Source of the DNA: Litsea cubeba
Taxonomy: Eukaryota > Streptophyta > Magnoliopsida > Laurales > Lauraceae
DNA: 64,000 bases
Direction of reading: 5' to 3'
NCBI GenBank assembly: GCA_012931725.1
Contig: CM022949.1
Location: 9,077,059-9,141,058 of the forward strand
In this document: one piece after another, positions 23,059 through 35,461 of the stretch
Layout of the letters: every line of letters starts with the position of its first letter
How positions within the stretch are numbered: position 1 is the first letter of the stretch
Program-made: the position numbers and the translations under genes
The notes under the pieces: model-generated
Database searches by the model: none
What the model saw: the letters and a program-made list of their open reading frames with translations, nothing else
What the model was told of the DNA's origin: nothing

Positions 23059-24226
23059 GATATTTTGGTAATTACTAGTTCACATTTTAGTAGACATGCA
23101 CACTATTCCCCATGGTTAGAAATAACAAACCAATGTGTTTACACCTATCTATGATATTGATATAGCAGAGTGCCCTCATCAACATGGGAACCTTTCTTGG
23201 TTTGATAACTCTTAATTATAATAATTGTTTGGGTAGTTTTCAGATAAGTTATGATTAGGCTTTTTAAGTTGGAAAATGCAAGACAATTAAAATAGTAGGA
23301 ATGCTATTCCTTGTGCCTGCCACCTACCCTTTTACCCCCAACTCAACAGCATTGTAAGAGGAGAAAGAGGAGATCGAAGCTGCTATCAAGGTGCACCATG
23401 GTTGGAAATAAACCTTGACTGGCCTAAATGTGAGCTCAGTCATGGGGCTTACCTTCGTTTGATCTAAGTCATTCATATTAAATGATGTCACTGCAAAAGA
23501 AAAAAAGTAACCAATGAGTAGTAGCTCAAATGGCCAAAATCCCCGAGTCTCATAAACTGGAGATGTCTTGTGTTCGTTGCCTACCTAGGCCGCCTCCCTT
23601 AGATTTACCAGATGCATGTGGGAGCTATCAATTGGCAAGCAATTGATGTGCTTCAAGATTGAAAGTCAAGGGCTTGGTCAAAATTAAATAAAAACAGACA
23701 AAATTATTTTTTCTCATTTCTACTAATTTTATGTTTTTGAAAAAATATATATATTATTTGATTCTCAGTTTTAATCTTCATTTTTTAGCATGTAAATATT
23801 ATCATCCAAGTGAAAGCCCTTGTATTAGATATTTAGATCAACTGACTAACCTAAAAGTGAATTGGCTAGTCTGATTAGTTTTGACGGTTAGATCGAGACC
23901 AGCCACGTCAGTCTGCCCTTTTTGCCATTAATATATTAATATCCGTTTCTAACAGAAAAAACGGAATTCTCGATGTCCCGCTCTTACCTATCAAACCTCA
24001 TCCGTACAAAAAGTCCGTTAAAGATACGAATATTCAAAATCTCCGGAAACTGAAATTTCCCAGCCAAACACAAACCAAACGCGATTTCCGTTTTTCCTTT
24101 CCTCGTCTCTTTACCCTTCATTTCTAGGGTTTCTCTCCCCCAAAAGCCACGATCTTTTCCCCACAAAATCCTCCGAGAATCCACACGATCAGGAATCTCA
24201 TTCAAGATCTGGATTCCATTCTGAGA
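23059..24226. other. Intergenic and SAUR upstream region
   Basis: No gene is seen. A possible SINE-like segment near 23505-23610 (agctcaaatggcc with a later gtgttcgttgcct) is too weak to call. The last few hundred bases are the upstream region of the SAUR gene at 24302. Confidence 0.3.
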
Positions 24227-24301
24227 TTGAGAATTTCTGGATCTCGATCTCGATCTCGATCTCGATTTCCATTTTGGTACCGGATCGAGAAGAAGAAGAA
24301 G

Positions 24302-24727
24302 ATGATGATGATGGTTTCGGCTGGGGGAAAGCCGCTGAGGAATCTGGTGAGGCGGTGGCAGGATCTGAGCGGCGGACAGGGGCTTAGGATTCCTCTGTCT
24401 GGGCGGAGTGGGGTGGAGGGATCCGTCGAGAATCCGGCTGATCTGCTGCTGGATCCGGATCCGGATCCGGATCCGGGGGAGGGTCCGGCGAAGGTGCCGA
24501 GGGGGTACCTGGCTGTTTACGTGGGGCCAGAGATGAAGCGGTTTGTGATCCCGGCGAGATACCTGGGGGTGCCGGCGATGAGGGTGTTGATGGAGAGGGC
24601 GGCGGAGGAGTTCGGTTACGAGCAGAGAGGAGGGCTGAGGATTCCATGCGAGGAGGAGGCGTTTCAAGAGATTCTGAGTGTTTTGGATAGGAGGAGGAGG
24701 AGGAAGAAGAAGCTCATGCTCATGTGA
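24302..24727 (+). CDS. SAUR family auxin-responsive protein
   Basis: A 141-residue intronless SAUR protein starting at MMMMVSAGGKPLRNLV. An in-frame ATG at 24227 would add 25 low-complexity residues (RSRSRSR) encoded by an (atctcg)n leader repeat, so I prefer 24302. The SAUR core spans residues about 65-126: VPRGYLAVYVGPEMKRFVIP, RYLGVPAMRVLMERAAEEFG, GGLRIPCEEEAFQEIL. A (DP)4 stretch at residues 51-58 comes from a perfect ggatcc tandem repeat. The tail is strongly basic (RRRRRKKK). The coding region is markedly GC-rich compared with the flanks. It lies 550 bases from the convergently oriented SAUR at 25274. Confidence 0.88.
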   Translation: MMMMVSAGGKPLRNLVRRWQDLSGGQGLRIPLSGRSGVEGSVENPADLLLDPDPDPDPGEGPAKVPRGYLAVYVGPEMKRFVIPARYLGVPAMRVLMERAAEEFGYEQRGGLRIPCEEEAFQEILSVLDRRRRRKKKLMLM

Positions 24728-25273
24728 AGCCTGAAGCATGCAAGTAACAATTTCAATTCTCAAATCTCATTGTCATCTAAATCATATGTAAAAAAGAAAA
24801 AAAACAAGCTTTGTTTCATCACTGGAATAAAATGTTTATTATCACTCTGTGTTGCCCACAAAATCGAATCCACTGACATTTCTGATCTTATTAATGGACA
24901 GGTTGGGTTTGCAACCTGACCTATCCATACAGCTACAAGCAATCCTATAGAAACCAATCCATATATAATTACACTCCATACAATCAGTAATTTCAAACTA
25001 CTCATATGATGCACCCAAAGGACCCAAACAAGAGTGTATGCTGACAGAAGATTTCTACCATTGGAAGTTGGTTTCATCATTAAGACACAAGGATCAAGAA
25101 AGGAAAATCCTTAATCCTAATAGCCCAGGAGAAAGGAGATGTTATAGTGATTACAAGAAGTCTCTACATCCTATCTTATTCACTTCAATTCTCTCATACA
25201 CTGGATTCAAAAAAAAAAAAAGGATAAGAAACCCAAGAAAAAGAAAATTCAAAATCAAAGGAAGAGGCATAGT

Positions 25274-25774
25274 TCATCTACACAAGGGCTCGTGGAGAAG
25301 ATGTGACTGAGACATCTCAGCTTCTGATGAACAGTAGCATCCAATCATCTCCTTCTCTCCACTGAAGCTCAGCTCCTGGATTAAGAGAACTTCCCTCTTC
25401 TCTCTTATCATCTTTAGTATCTTCTCAAAAACAGAGACTTCACATGGGATTCTCAACACTCCTTCCTGTTGAAATCCAAACTCCTCTTCTGCCTCCCTTA
25501 GCAGCATTTTAAACGCTTTGTGACCCAGATACTCTGTTGGGATCACAAACCTCTTGAGCTCTTCACCCACGCAGACTGCAAGGAATCCTTTGGGGACCGT
25601 GGCATCACTGGAGACCAATGAGATGGGGGAGCTGTCAGTGAAGGAGAGTGTTCTCTTGAGGAATGCAATTCCTTTGCTGGTGCTGTTGATGGGCTTTGGT
25701 GCACTTGCCAGCTTCCTCCACTTCTTGAGGATCTGTCGGAGCCTAACAATCTCTCTGATCTTGTTGCAATCCAT
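25274..25774 (-). CDS. SAUR family protein, SAUR37/38-like
   Basis: A 166-residue SAUR protein beginning MDCNKIREIVRLRQILKKWR. The linker GIAFLKRTLSFTD and the extended C-terminus ending HEPLCR resemble Arabidopsis At4g31320/At2g24400 as I recall them. The core spans residues about 60-120: VPKGFLAVCVGEELKRFVIP, EYLGHKAFKMLLREAEEEFG, GVLRIPCEVSVFEKIL. A TATA box, ctataaatac, lies at 25883-25892 on the minus strand, 109 bases upstream of the ATG. A decayed copy lies at about 43.3-43.7 kb. Members of this subgroup are growth regulators; the function of this copy is inferred from family only. Confidence 0.92.
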   Translation of the reverse strand: MDCNKIREIVRLRQILKKWRKLASAPKPINSTSKGIAFLKRTLSFTDSSPISLVSSDATVPKGFLAVCVGEELKRFVIPTEYLGHKAFKMLLREAEEEFGFQQEGVLRIPCEVSVFEKILKMIREKREVLLIQELSFSGEKEMIGCYCSSEAEMSQSHLLHEPLCR

Positions 25775-25882
25775 GAGGGAGACTTATTTTGGATCTTCTT
25801 TTTTGCTACTTGAAATGCTTCGAGGAGCAAAACTCAGGAAGTATTCTCTGTTTCTTTTGTCAAACTCAGCTGGGTGAGACTT

Positions 25883-25892
25883 GTATTTATAG
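25883..25892 (-). promoter_or_regulatory. TATA box of the SAUR37/38-like gene
   Basis: On the minus strand ctataaatac is a near-consensus plant TATA box about 109 bases before the start codon. Confidence 0.7.
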
Positions 25893-26906
25893 AGAGAGCT
25901 TGTGGGAAAGTACGGGGTACTGCAATCAGACCATTGAATTCAAAAGGAGTCCATGGTCATCTGTATAATGGCCCCTTACCCTAGAGTAGTGGTGGATGGG
26001 TAAATGAGGTGCATAATGTTTGCCCCACTTCCTGATCATTGCTGTGCTTCTTTCTATACCATCCATCTGTAGGTCAAATGTTGGATACTTGGAATGGCCA
26101 CTGGATCAATGGTCTTGATTGTGAAAGCTGTGGGACCCACTTATAGGGATGCATATTGGGACATTTGTACATGTTTTAGGGCATAAGGACCACCCCAAAA
26201 TTCAAGTGAGGCTGGATCATCCAATCAATCATGGTATTCTTTCAATATTTATTTAAACCTTTGATGACAACTTATCTCAAGGCTCATTAATGGCTCTCTT
26301 GGTCTGTGTGTTTATGGTACTTCTTTAATCTTTTCCCTTCTTGGACTGCTTTTCTCTGTGCGTTTTCTTACTGGGATTTTTGTTTTCACTCTCTTGGATG
26401 TGTCGACTGGAGATTTTTAGGACATGGGATATCTAGGTTTTTGTGCTTTTGTTATTTCTTTCTGGCCTTTTGGTTTCATTTACTTAGATTTCTCCTCCCA
26501 ACTGCCTTAACAATCAAAACTCACAATGGCATCATTTTATATATTATACGTCAATTCCTATGCTGAGATGTGAACCTGTTGAAACTTCTTGAAGTATGTG
26601 CTGTAATCTTTGTTTATTTGTAATCATTTGTTTTCTTTGAATTTTCTATTTCTAGTTTGTTCTACTGTTTAAATTGAATCTTGGGTTGTATGGTACATCT
26701 TGGAGATGACATGAATGGATCAATGAAATGAGCTTAAGAAGGAACAAAGAGAGAGTATAGAAACCATGCTCATCTTCATTCTCTAGAATTTATGTGAGGA
26801 TGGTTCTACTACTAAAATCATGGGCACTGTAAAATCTAATCTATAACTAGAGTCCAACTAGAACCAGGGCCCAAGGCCCAAGTCCAGCCTGCTAAAGGCG
26901 TTAAGA
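25893..26906. other. Intergenic, no gene recognised
   Basis: Upstream region of the SAUR37/38-like gene followed by T-rich sequence. The open frame at 26306-26566 is of low complexity and shows no conserved motif. Confidence 0.4.
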
Positions 26907-27523
26907 TAGGGATGGCAACGGGTCGGATCAGTCATATCCGCCTCCATATCCGAATCAAATTCTCCGTATCTATATCCGCTCCGAATGGATATCCATTCTA
27001 TCCTCCATCCCCGCCTCCAAACGGAGAATCAGATATCTGAATCATTAAAAAAATATTAAAAAGACAATACAATTCAAAATATAATTTAAGCATTAAAAAC
27101 ATCAAAAAGACGATACAATTCAAAATATATCCAAAAATAAACTTCCAAAATAAAATCATTCAAGTTTCAACACACTTACCCAAGTCATACAATCACAATT
27201 ACTGAAGTGTTTAATAGTAATATATTGATATATATATATATATGGTGTAATATATATAATATTATATAAGATAAGGGGGAAAACTACAATTAAGGGTTAA
27301 ATGGATATCCAAACGGGTCGGACATGGGTCGGAGATCGGATATCCAAACGGATATTCGGATCAAATATCTCCATATCCGCCTCCGATCCGATCTCCTAAT
27401 TTTTTTCAAAATCCATATCCGAATACGACCCGATCTCCGAAAAAATCTCCGAAATCCATATCCAAATGGAGTGAGTATCGGATCGGACCGGACGGATCTG
27501 GGCCTAGCCTGTTTGACCCGTTG
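26907..27523. mobile_element. hAT-like element rich in GGATAT/ATATCC motifs
   Basis: The left end tagggatggcaacgggtcgg and a right-end tract ending gacccgttg (27515-27523) are partly complementary. The interior is packed with atatccg/cggatat and gatctcc repeats. This matches a common class of plant hAT-derived elements. The outermost right bases and the 8-bp target duplication are not preserved. Confidence 0.5.
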
Positions 27524-28147
27524 AATAGTCAAAATCTTCAATTATAAGATTTGGGCTCTGGTGGACTTGGACTAGATGTGAATTCAATCAAACAAAGAGA
27601 TAATCATGTGAATGGTTTTTCATGAGAACAATGGTATCTTGGTCATGTGAAAGAAGTTGATGTCCCCCCATCCATGTTGGGTGGGAGATGCACCATAGAA
27701 AACTTGTCATACAACTCAAATGCATATGTGTTGTTATAATTTAAGAATGACTTAATGTGCAAAAGAGGAAAGAAAATGTGAATAACTTGGGGCAGCATAG
27801 AATAGAAGATCTAATCACAAGTTTGGTCTATGGTCAAAGCATGGAAAAGTTTCGTACAATTTGACCAAAAGGTTAAGAGTAATGAGAGACTGTGGGCTGA
27901 GTTAATGTAATAATTAATGTGTGTAATTTAATCTCAAGTTGGGTTAGGGGTCATATGACTGTGGGGTGGCCATGTGAGATTTCAGCACAATGTGAGGATT
28001 GAGTCCAGGGAGTTGTATTCCAATCTTTGCTTTGCAAATGGTTTTTCTAAATATATTTTTCTTTCTTTCAGGTCACATGATCCCAACTCCCAACATACTC
28101 TCAAACATTATTTTTTAATCTGTACTACAGACTACTTAAAAACATCA

Positions 28148-28204
<57 letters not shown>

Positions 28205-28640
28205 TCAAAGCCATTTGCAACTTCTAGGATACAAATGAGTTGTATTAGACCTATTCCAAAATAGGCCAGATTTCATGGCCCTATTGGGCTGGGCTGGGCT
28301 GAAGCTTATCTAGGCCCAGCCCGGTTTTAGAAACACAGGCTGGCATCTGGCCAAGGCCGACAATGGGTCGTAGGTTCCTGGGTCGAGCCTGACCCACCTC
28401 AATATATCAACCGGAGCCCGCCCATTTAGTCAATTGGGCTGGACCGGGGTTTGTATTACTTTTTTTGCCCTTTTGTCACTTGTTTTGGTAAATAAGTCAC
28501 TAAATGATAAGCAATATTGTTACCAAAAATAAAAAAAGAAGTAGAGAAGATTAGCAATACTTATTTGGGCCATGCCAGACCGAGTTTTGGGCTTTCTATC
28601 ACTTGATTCAAGCCCAGCCTAAATATTAAATTGACCCAAA
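27524..28640. other. Intergenic; (TC)n and GGGCTGGGC-rich remnant
   Basis: A (TC)n microsatellite lies at about 28150-28201. From 28285 to about 28625 the sequence is rich in gggctggg, ggcccagcc and gaccc motifs, resembling a decayed hAT-type element, but no clear termini are visible. Confidence 0.4.
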
Positions 28641-30062
28641 CTTCAGATCTTCATGAACCCTGAGGACATCATCTTCCTCTCTCTATGATCATACAATTCC
28701 TTGTATCACAACCAACAAATGAAAGTGAAACTTGAGGATCTTGGCCGATTGGGAGCGATGTCAATCGATAAACGGTTTGGATTAACAGATCATCTTTCTT
28801 AAGTGTGCATGTGTTAGAAAAGAAAAAAAAAAGAAGAAGAAGAAATATTCCAAGATCACCTTATTGTTTAATACATTTAGTACAATGGTATATAATATTA
28901 CCAAGTGAACTGTAATTTGATTTCATTATAGCATAATTACAACTTTGTACGATCAATTTGAGTACGGATTCACTTTCCTGGTTGTTAAGCTCACTAATCT
29001 AGTTCGATTAGCATTGTGCTTGTCCATATAATAATGTGGTTAGCCCATTTATTTATACTTCTATGTTTGTCTTATTTTCTTAAACACATGGTGCAGGAGT
29101 ACTATGTGGTGGGGGAATGGGCTGAATAAGATAGGGTAGGGATGTCAATGGGGACCTCCTGTTACCTGTTAATGCAAGGACTCGACCCAAAAATTCTGGC
29201 TATGAATGAACCCTCTTTTAGACCCTATTGATATTGGGCCCAATCACATCTACACCCAAATACATGTAGTATACTGACAAGGCTTGACCCAGGAAATCTT
29301 CCTTGAGGGGCCACTATATAAATTTTTTTCGGGTGGGGGGGGGATACGTAAAAAATACATTTAGTTTTCATAAGATACGTAAAAAATACATTTAGTTTTC
29401 ATAAGACTTGGGCTTTTTTTTTTTGGAAAATCTGGGTGGGCCATATGTCAAAAATATATATGATTTTTCAATTGTTAAGAGGGGTTTTCAAGTTTCATTG
29501 TTTTGGAAGGTACCAAATTTTTTTTTAGAACTTCAATTCAACGGTGAGTAATAATTGGATGAACATCAAATTTTGATGTTTACCATTTTATAGTGGGGTA
29601 GTGAGTGTGGAGCGGTTACATTGATGAAAGGGGTTCACACATACCGGAAAAAGGGTGTCTGCAAGGATGGCTCTCACAAGAGGGTGGGTGTGGGTGTGGG
29701 TGTGGGTGGCGAGGAGCTTTGTGTGTTTGTAGATGTCGCTCAGCCCTAACTTAGTTGGTTAGGGATATGGGTGTGCAGGCTGAGCGTGTGTGGATGCCAT
29801 TAAGAAAAGAAAAACTAGAAAGTTGTATATGAGTCAGTTAAACCCAAGCTTGTTTGGGCCTGTGATGCCATGAGACAGGCCCAGTTAAATCCAACCCAAC
29901 AAAGCTCAAATCCAACTGAACTGCGCACAAATGCCAATTGTTTTACAGTGAGGGAACTTTTTTGATGAACCTCATGAAACTTGGGCTTCAAATTTCAGTA
30001 GTAAAGTTGTCCTCTACTGATCTCGGCCTTGAAGGGTCTCATGGAAGCGGGGCTCAACATTT
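28641..30062. other. Intergenic, no gene recognised
   Basis: A 31-bp unit containing tacgtaaaaaatacatttag is tandemly repeated twice at about 29345-29406. A (gtgtgg)n-like tract lies at about 29686-29708. No conserved coding sequence is seen. Confidence 0.4.
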
Positions 30063-30281
30063 TTTTTTCCTTGGCTGGGACAAAAGAGAGAGCCCGCACA
30101 CACACGGGAATACAACCCACACAAGCAAAGCAGGAAGAAGGCCTACACATGTGAGAAAGAAGTCCACACGAGTGGAAAGAAAGCCCACACTAATGGAAAA
30201 AAGTGGCAGGAATTGAACCCTGGACAGACAACAGGTGAAAATTGTCGTCATTTATCAATGAGATAAGTGGCCGTTCACATA
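30063..30281 (-). mobile_element. SINE-like retroposon
   Basis: An 11-bp target duplication gctcaacattt flanks the element (30052-30062 and 30282-30292). A T-run at the left end is the poly-A tail on the minus strand. Near its 5' half the minus strand has gggttcaattcctgcc, matching the RNA polymerase III B box GGTTCRANYCC. The A box is degenerate. The pattern is typical of a tRNA-derived SINE. Confidence 0.72.
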
Positions 30282-30292
30282 GCTCAACATTT

Positions 30293-32051
30293 CAATAGTG
30301 TAGGAAGTAGCACTCTTCTATTTTTGCTTTTAAGTGGCAGGAAAATGACTTCCAAGAAACTGTAAACCAAAAGCCAGAAGTCCTTATTCCTTCCTGGAAA
30401 CAGAACAATATCAGCCACCATAATAGAAATTCTTATCACTGAATCCTAGAAATACTTATCCCTGAGTCCTGCCACTTGAGTTCCCCCTTTAATTAGTTGA
30501 AGAAACCCCAAAACCCACTTTTGGGGGCAAATGAATTCCTTCTAGGTGGGCCATCTTTGGGTACTTTCATCTATGGCCCACCTGTGAGAATTATAACGCC
30601 ATCAAATATGCTTCCCTCATGATTTGGAGGTACATACTCATTTTGCACTCATCCAACTTGTATTGACTGTTGAGTTGGAACTTCAAAAGAGCTGTTAACA
30701 TAACATCTGCTAAAACTGTGAGAGGATCTTAAATCAAAATTAGATGATTTAATGGAGCTGAGCCCAAAACTAAAAGGGGTCTCTGGATTCTTCTCCAAGG
30801 GTGGGACCCATAGAATTCCTCGAGCTCATTGCTTTAAGTCCATTAGCAGGGCCTGTCTTTTAATCCATAACAACTTTAGACAACTATCCCTCCCTGTCAT
30901 ATAATTAACAGAGATTTTTGTTCCAATAAAAGATATGCTCACTGTTAAATTGATAATATATAAAACATGCATGGTCAAATTAAGAAAGACTAAAAGCTCA
31001 AATTACATGTTTGTATGCTCACTATCAAATTGATCACATATAAAACTCGCATAATTAAACTAAGAGAAATACTAAACTACACGTTTTACACTTACATCAG
31101 TATTGTGTGCTTCCAACATTAATTAGAGTGAAAGTTTAGCTAATGACAAAATGAGATGGGATAATGATTTAGAGTCAAATCCTTTGGATTTCAAAGGTGA
31201 GCACTTGTAATGGATTTATGACAATGTATTTAAAACAATACTTGAGTTCCACCTTTGAAGAATTTAAACTCACATAATCCACATTGAAGTTCTACAAGAT
31301 GAATATTAGTGTTAATCATCACTAACTATGATATCAGAGCTTAGCAAGATGCCCACGAACGACTGAACGAGATCTAGGGTTAGTGAAGATTGACCGAAAT
31401 CCTTTCATCTCTACCTTCTTACAGTCTTACTTGGCGATTGGCATGCATCTAAGTAGGGCACAAAGATGCTGTAGATAACTTATTTTACAATATTTTAAAA
31501 CCTCACATGTTGTTGGATTTATTGTTTTTTTCCACAAGTTTCTGAAAAATACAAAAAGAAAACATGATTTTCAAAATATTAGAGAATTTCTGATACCTTA
31601 ATTAGTGAAAGGAATAAAAATAAATTAAAATAAAATCCTACCAATCTAATCACACGCCCCTAAGTAATAGTTATGGGTGATCAAGGACTGGGCCCAGCGC
31701 CTCTCTTCAGGTCAGATTTGGACCTTAGGTTTGTATGCGGCCCACAATTAGATCTGAAATATAGGCCCTTTTGCTAGTTTCGGTTGGGCTTTGATTATGT
31801 GTAAGAAAGCCCAGGCCCACTCCAAAATAGACAACTAGAACTAGTGCTTGTAGTTCACTGACTAATTTGGCAGAACAAGTGCTAATCCACTGGTATTTCC
31901 TCTCCATAAAAGCAACTAGGTACAAAGTCCTGGTTGTAGCTATGATGGTAGGGACTTGAGTAGGGTGTGTATGTGGGTCTGTGAGTATTTACAAGAGAAA
32001 GAAAAAAAAAAAAGGCAGAAGTGGTGATAAAAGCCCAAACAAGTCATTGAA
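30293..32051. other. Intergenic, no gene recognised
   Basis: No protein-coding similarity is seen. At 31321-31340 ctatgatatcagagcttag resembles a tRNA-iMet primer site, which could mark an old LTR junction, but no LTR pair was found. Confidence 0.35.
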
Positions 32052-33015
32052 GGGATTTTTTCTGTACGGTAACCCAAAGTGCTCGATTCTTCCCCCTTGT
32101 TACCAAAGTTGGCTATTTTACCCAGATGTTTTCCATACCGTCCGTACCACTATTTTGGCAAAAAGATATTTTTTTATTTCCGATATCACAATTTATGTTG
32201 CGATACCGCAAGTTATGTTGTGATATCACAAAAAGCGTTGCGTTAAAAGTCAACGAATGCATTTCTGGTTATAATTTCTTTCCATTCCGTTGCTTTCGTC
32301 TCTGGACTGGGTTCTCTACTTCCATTCTCTACATGTTATATATGCTGGGATGCACTGGCATATATAGTAAGTGATCTCCTACCACATTCTCTGCAAGTCA
32401 ACCTCAGGCCATTGTCATTTATAGCAAGTGAATCTCCTGCCACATCTTTGTCTATGGTATTCAGTCCATGTTTTCCACCTTGTATGTATCTCTCTCTTGT
32501 TTATTGTATTATTTTTTTCTTCTTTTATGTTTTTTAAGGTAGTTAGAATACAAGGAATTCCACTTGTAGAAACATTTGAAACATTTTGTATAAATATTAA
32601 CAGTGATGAACATATTAATATATGCACTGCAGTGATGAACATGTATAAATATTTACAAATAGGTTGGCGAGGGAGGAGGATGGTGGAAACGGCTAGGGGA
32701 GAGTGTTACCGTAAGTGAAAATGATGCATAGTCGAAACATGGAGGGATAAAAGGATGAAAAGGGTTTTTCGAGTTGCAATGTTGCAATATAAATGGCGAT
32801 ATCACAACAAAAATTGCGGTATCGCAAGTTAATAACTTGCGGTCGCAAGTTAATAACTTGCGGTATCGCAACATTTGTTGTGATATCACAAATAAAAAAA
32901 TATCTTTTAGCCAACGCAAGGTACGGATTATACCGTGAACGTCTGGATAAAATAGTCAACTTTGATGACAATGGGAGGAATCAATGACTTTGTGCTACCG
33001 TACAGAAAAAATCCC
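32052..33015. mobile_element. Mutator-like element with about 200-bp terminal inverted repeats
   Basis: The left arm (32052 to about 32245) begins gggattttttctgtacggta. The right arm (about 32790-33015) is its inverted copy ending taccgtacagaaaaaatccc. The arms share further blocks such as gatatttttttatttccgat versus gatatttttttatttgtgat. Nine-base flanks gtcattgaa and atcatagaa match at 7 of 9 positions, as expected for an old Mutator-type target duplication. The 540-bp centre has no transposase. The right arm also holds a short tandem repeat of aagttaataacttgcgg. Confidence 0.75.
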
Positions 33016-33960
33016 ATCATAGAAAGCTCGACCCGCCCGGCCCAAATGACAAAATGGGCAGGCTGGAGCATGAGATGTTTCAGGTTGGCTGGACCATGTC
33101 GGGCTTGGACAAGATCTAGTTTTGTGTTTCTAAAGTCGGAACGAGCATGATTATGATTCAGCCCATGACCACCTCTGGGAATTGCTAGCCTCTAAAATTT
33201 TATTTTCATGGGAGCATGTACGTGTGACTGTAAAGGAAGATGCTCAATAGAAGGCTCCAGCATGAATGGGTAATGGGACACTTTGTCAAAGAAAACTCTT
33301 TCAAAAAATTATCTGCACGATTGCTTTTCCATTTTTGGGTCTCATTTGTCAGGTCCCTGATTGATCAAAAGCAGAAACAAGAACAAGGAAATGGTGCAGT
33401 GTCTGTATTATTTTCTGCAATCTCTTTTGGTTGGAAGAGATCAGGGCACCAGTGAAGTGAAGTAGGTGGGTGGGCTATTTCAAGCTGCATTATATATTTA
33501 TATGCAATGATACCATATCAGAGATAATATCTTTTCATCTATGGTGGACAATTCAGTGTACTGGATGTAGCAAACCATGAACTCATTGTTAGAGATACCA
33601 GAAGATGTTGGAAATAGGTGGGCCTCTAAGATAGATTTTAAAAAACTTTTGACCCATTTGATGCAGGGATCAACTATCCAGAAGGCTACCAAAACTAATC
33701 CAAGATGTGTACTCTCAATCTCAGCCATCATGATCAGTAAATAACTCTATCTAGAAAATAGAAATAGTAACTAACAAGCAACAAATAAATCTACAACATA
33801 TAAGGAAGTAGATTATACATTTGGAGCTCAGTTGTGCTCTAATGGAGAAGTTGCATCTTTTTTTTATGATGAAACTCTTTCACTTATCAAATAGGGATCT
33901 CCAAGACCTCTTGATCTTCCACACTATGACCCGTATCAGATTCTCTTTTTTTTAAGAAGA
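33016..33960. other. Intergenic, no gene recognised
   Basis: A gggctt/gacccg-rich patch at 33025-33160 resembles a decayed hAT-type end. No coding similarity is seen. Confidence 0.3.
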
Positions 33961-35461
33961 TGGTGGGATCTTCAAGAGAAAACAACTAGGAAACTCAAAT
34001 GAAGAACTAGAAGAAGAACTAGAAGAGGGAAGAGAAAAACCATGCATGTGCAACTCTTGCACAAGGGGTTATGGGCGTGCAACTCTTGCACTTCCCTTGG
34101 GCTGGGCGTGGATTCCAATATGTGGAATAGCATCAAAAATTCCAGCCCTATATCTCCTCTATTTATAGCTTTTTTTGCAAGCCTCACTTACTAATTTCTA
34201 TTAGAAGTTTCACTTCCATAAGAATTAGTAAGTTTATCTTCTTTTACTAATTAAAATAGAAGTCTTATTTCCACAATAATTAGTAACTTGCCATATCATA
34301 ATTAGATGTCTCACTTCAAATATGATTAGTAACTTTCTAATTCCTTTTTAATTAAAATAGAAGTCTCACTTCTACTAAAATTAGTAACTTTACTATTACC
34401 ACTATTAGAAGTCTCACTTCAAATAGAAATAGTAACTTTCCATTTAGAATTCAACTAGAATTAATATCTTTCTAATAATTGGGCTAGCGTGGGGACTACT
34501 AGGGATTCCTTAGAAAGTTGGCTCCAACTAGAACTCGCGATCCTACATCTCATGTGTAATCCGGGCCTACAGTTAATTGCAAATAACTTCACTATATAAA
34601 TGCAATTGAACTCCAGTCTTAGGAATATTACATAGAATATCATAAACTTCTACATTACCACAAGTAGGCCCCTCTATCAATATCCATGGATCAATTGGAC
34701 TTGTCTTCCAAACTAGATCCACATCTTATTATCCTTGAGCCCCAATTAATTATAATGATCATAGGTACCTTTTCAATTAACTCTTAATCGAAATAGGTGC
34801 GCACTTACCAATGATAAATCCATTAATTAGCACGAGGGGATATTAGAGATAGATTCCATCTTGACCATTGAATGTTCTCACAGTTTTACTACCACGTACG
34901 CAAATCACCGAGGTGTTGACCTATAGTTTACCTCACTCATTGATGACTCAAAGCAAATTAATAGATAGAAACTTGAGTTTATTAATGTCTCAGGATTGAG
35001 AGCTTACTGCTAGGGAATTATAAGAGCAGACCTTAAGTTTAAAGACAGTATTCGTAAAGTGCTTCTCATGGTCCTTCAATACATCCAATGTACCAGTACT
35101 ATGATCCAGAATCTTCCATTCTAATGATCGAGACAAATCATACTATCTCATAGTAACCAAAGTACTGCAACCTTATCAGTATGAGATATCCAGTCTCATC
35201 ACTAGTTGTGGAGATATTTAAGTATAAGATTTGCCACACATATCTCCCGTATGTGGATCTCATCCATACACATGTGTTACATCTAATATACTTGTGGACT
35301 CCGGTTCATCTCATGAACCATCATGTCATTCGTATTGGTTATGTGCAAGTATATAATAAATCACCATTCATCTCATGAAAAGAAAGCATGATTATATTGA
35401 TAAATAAATCAATCAATCAATTTATTATATCATCTACTGGATTGAGTCCATAAAACTAACA
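33961..35461 (-). mobile_element. LTR-like block, possible solo Copia LTR
   Basis: On the minus strand the block would begin tgttagttttatggactc (at 35461) and end gaagatcccacca (at 33961), giving TG...CA. No matching second LTR, internal domain or clear 5-bp target duplication was found, so the borders are uncertain. Between 34184 and 34475 degenerate tandem units share attagtaac and agaagtctcacttc. Confidence 0.35.

Noticed and set aside
23505..23610. SINE-like box A/B pair
   Set aside because: Box spacing and B-box match are weak and no target duplication was found.
31321..31340. tRNA-iMet primer-site-like sequence tgatatcagagc
   Set aside because: No adjacent LTR end or partner LTR was found; could be chance.
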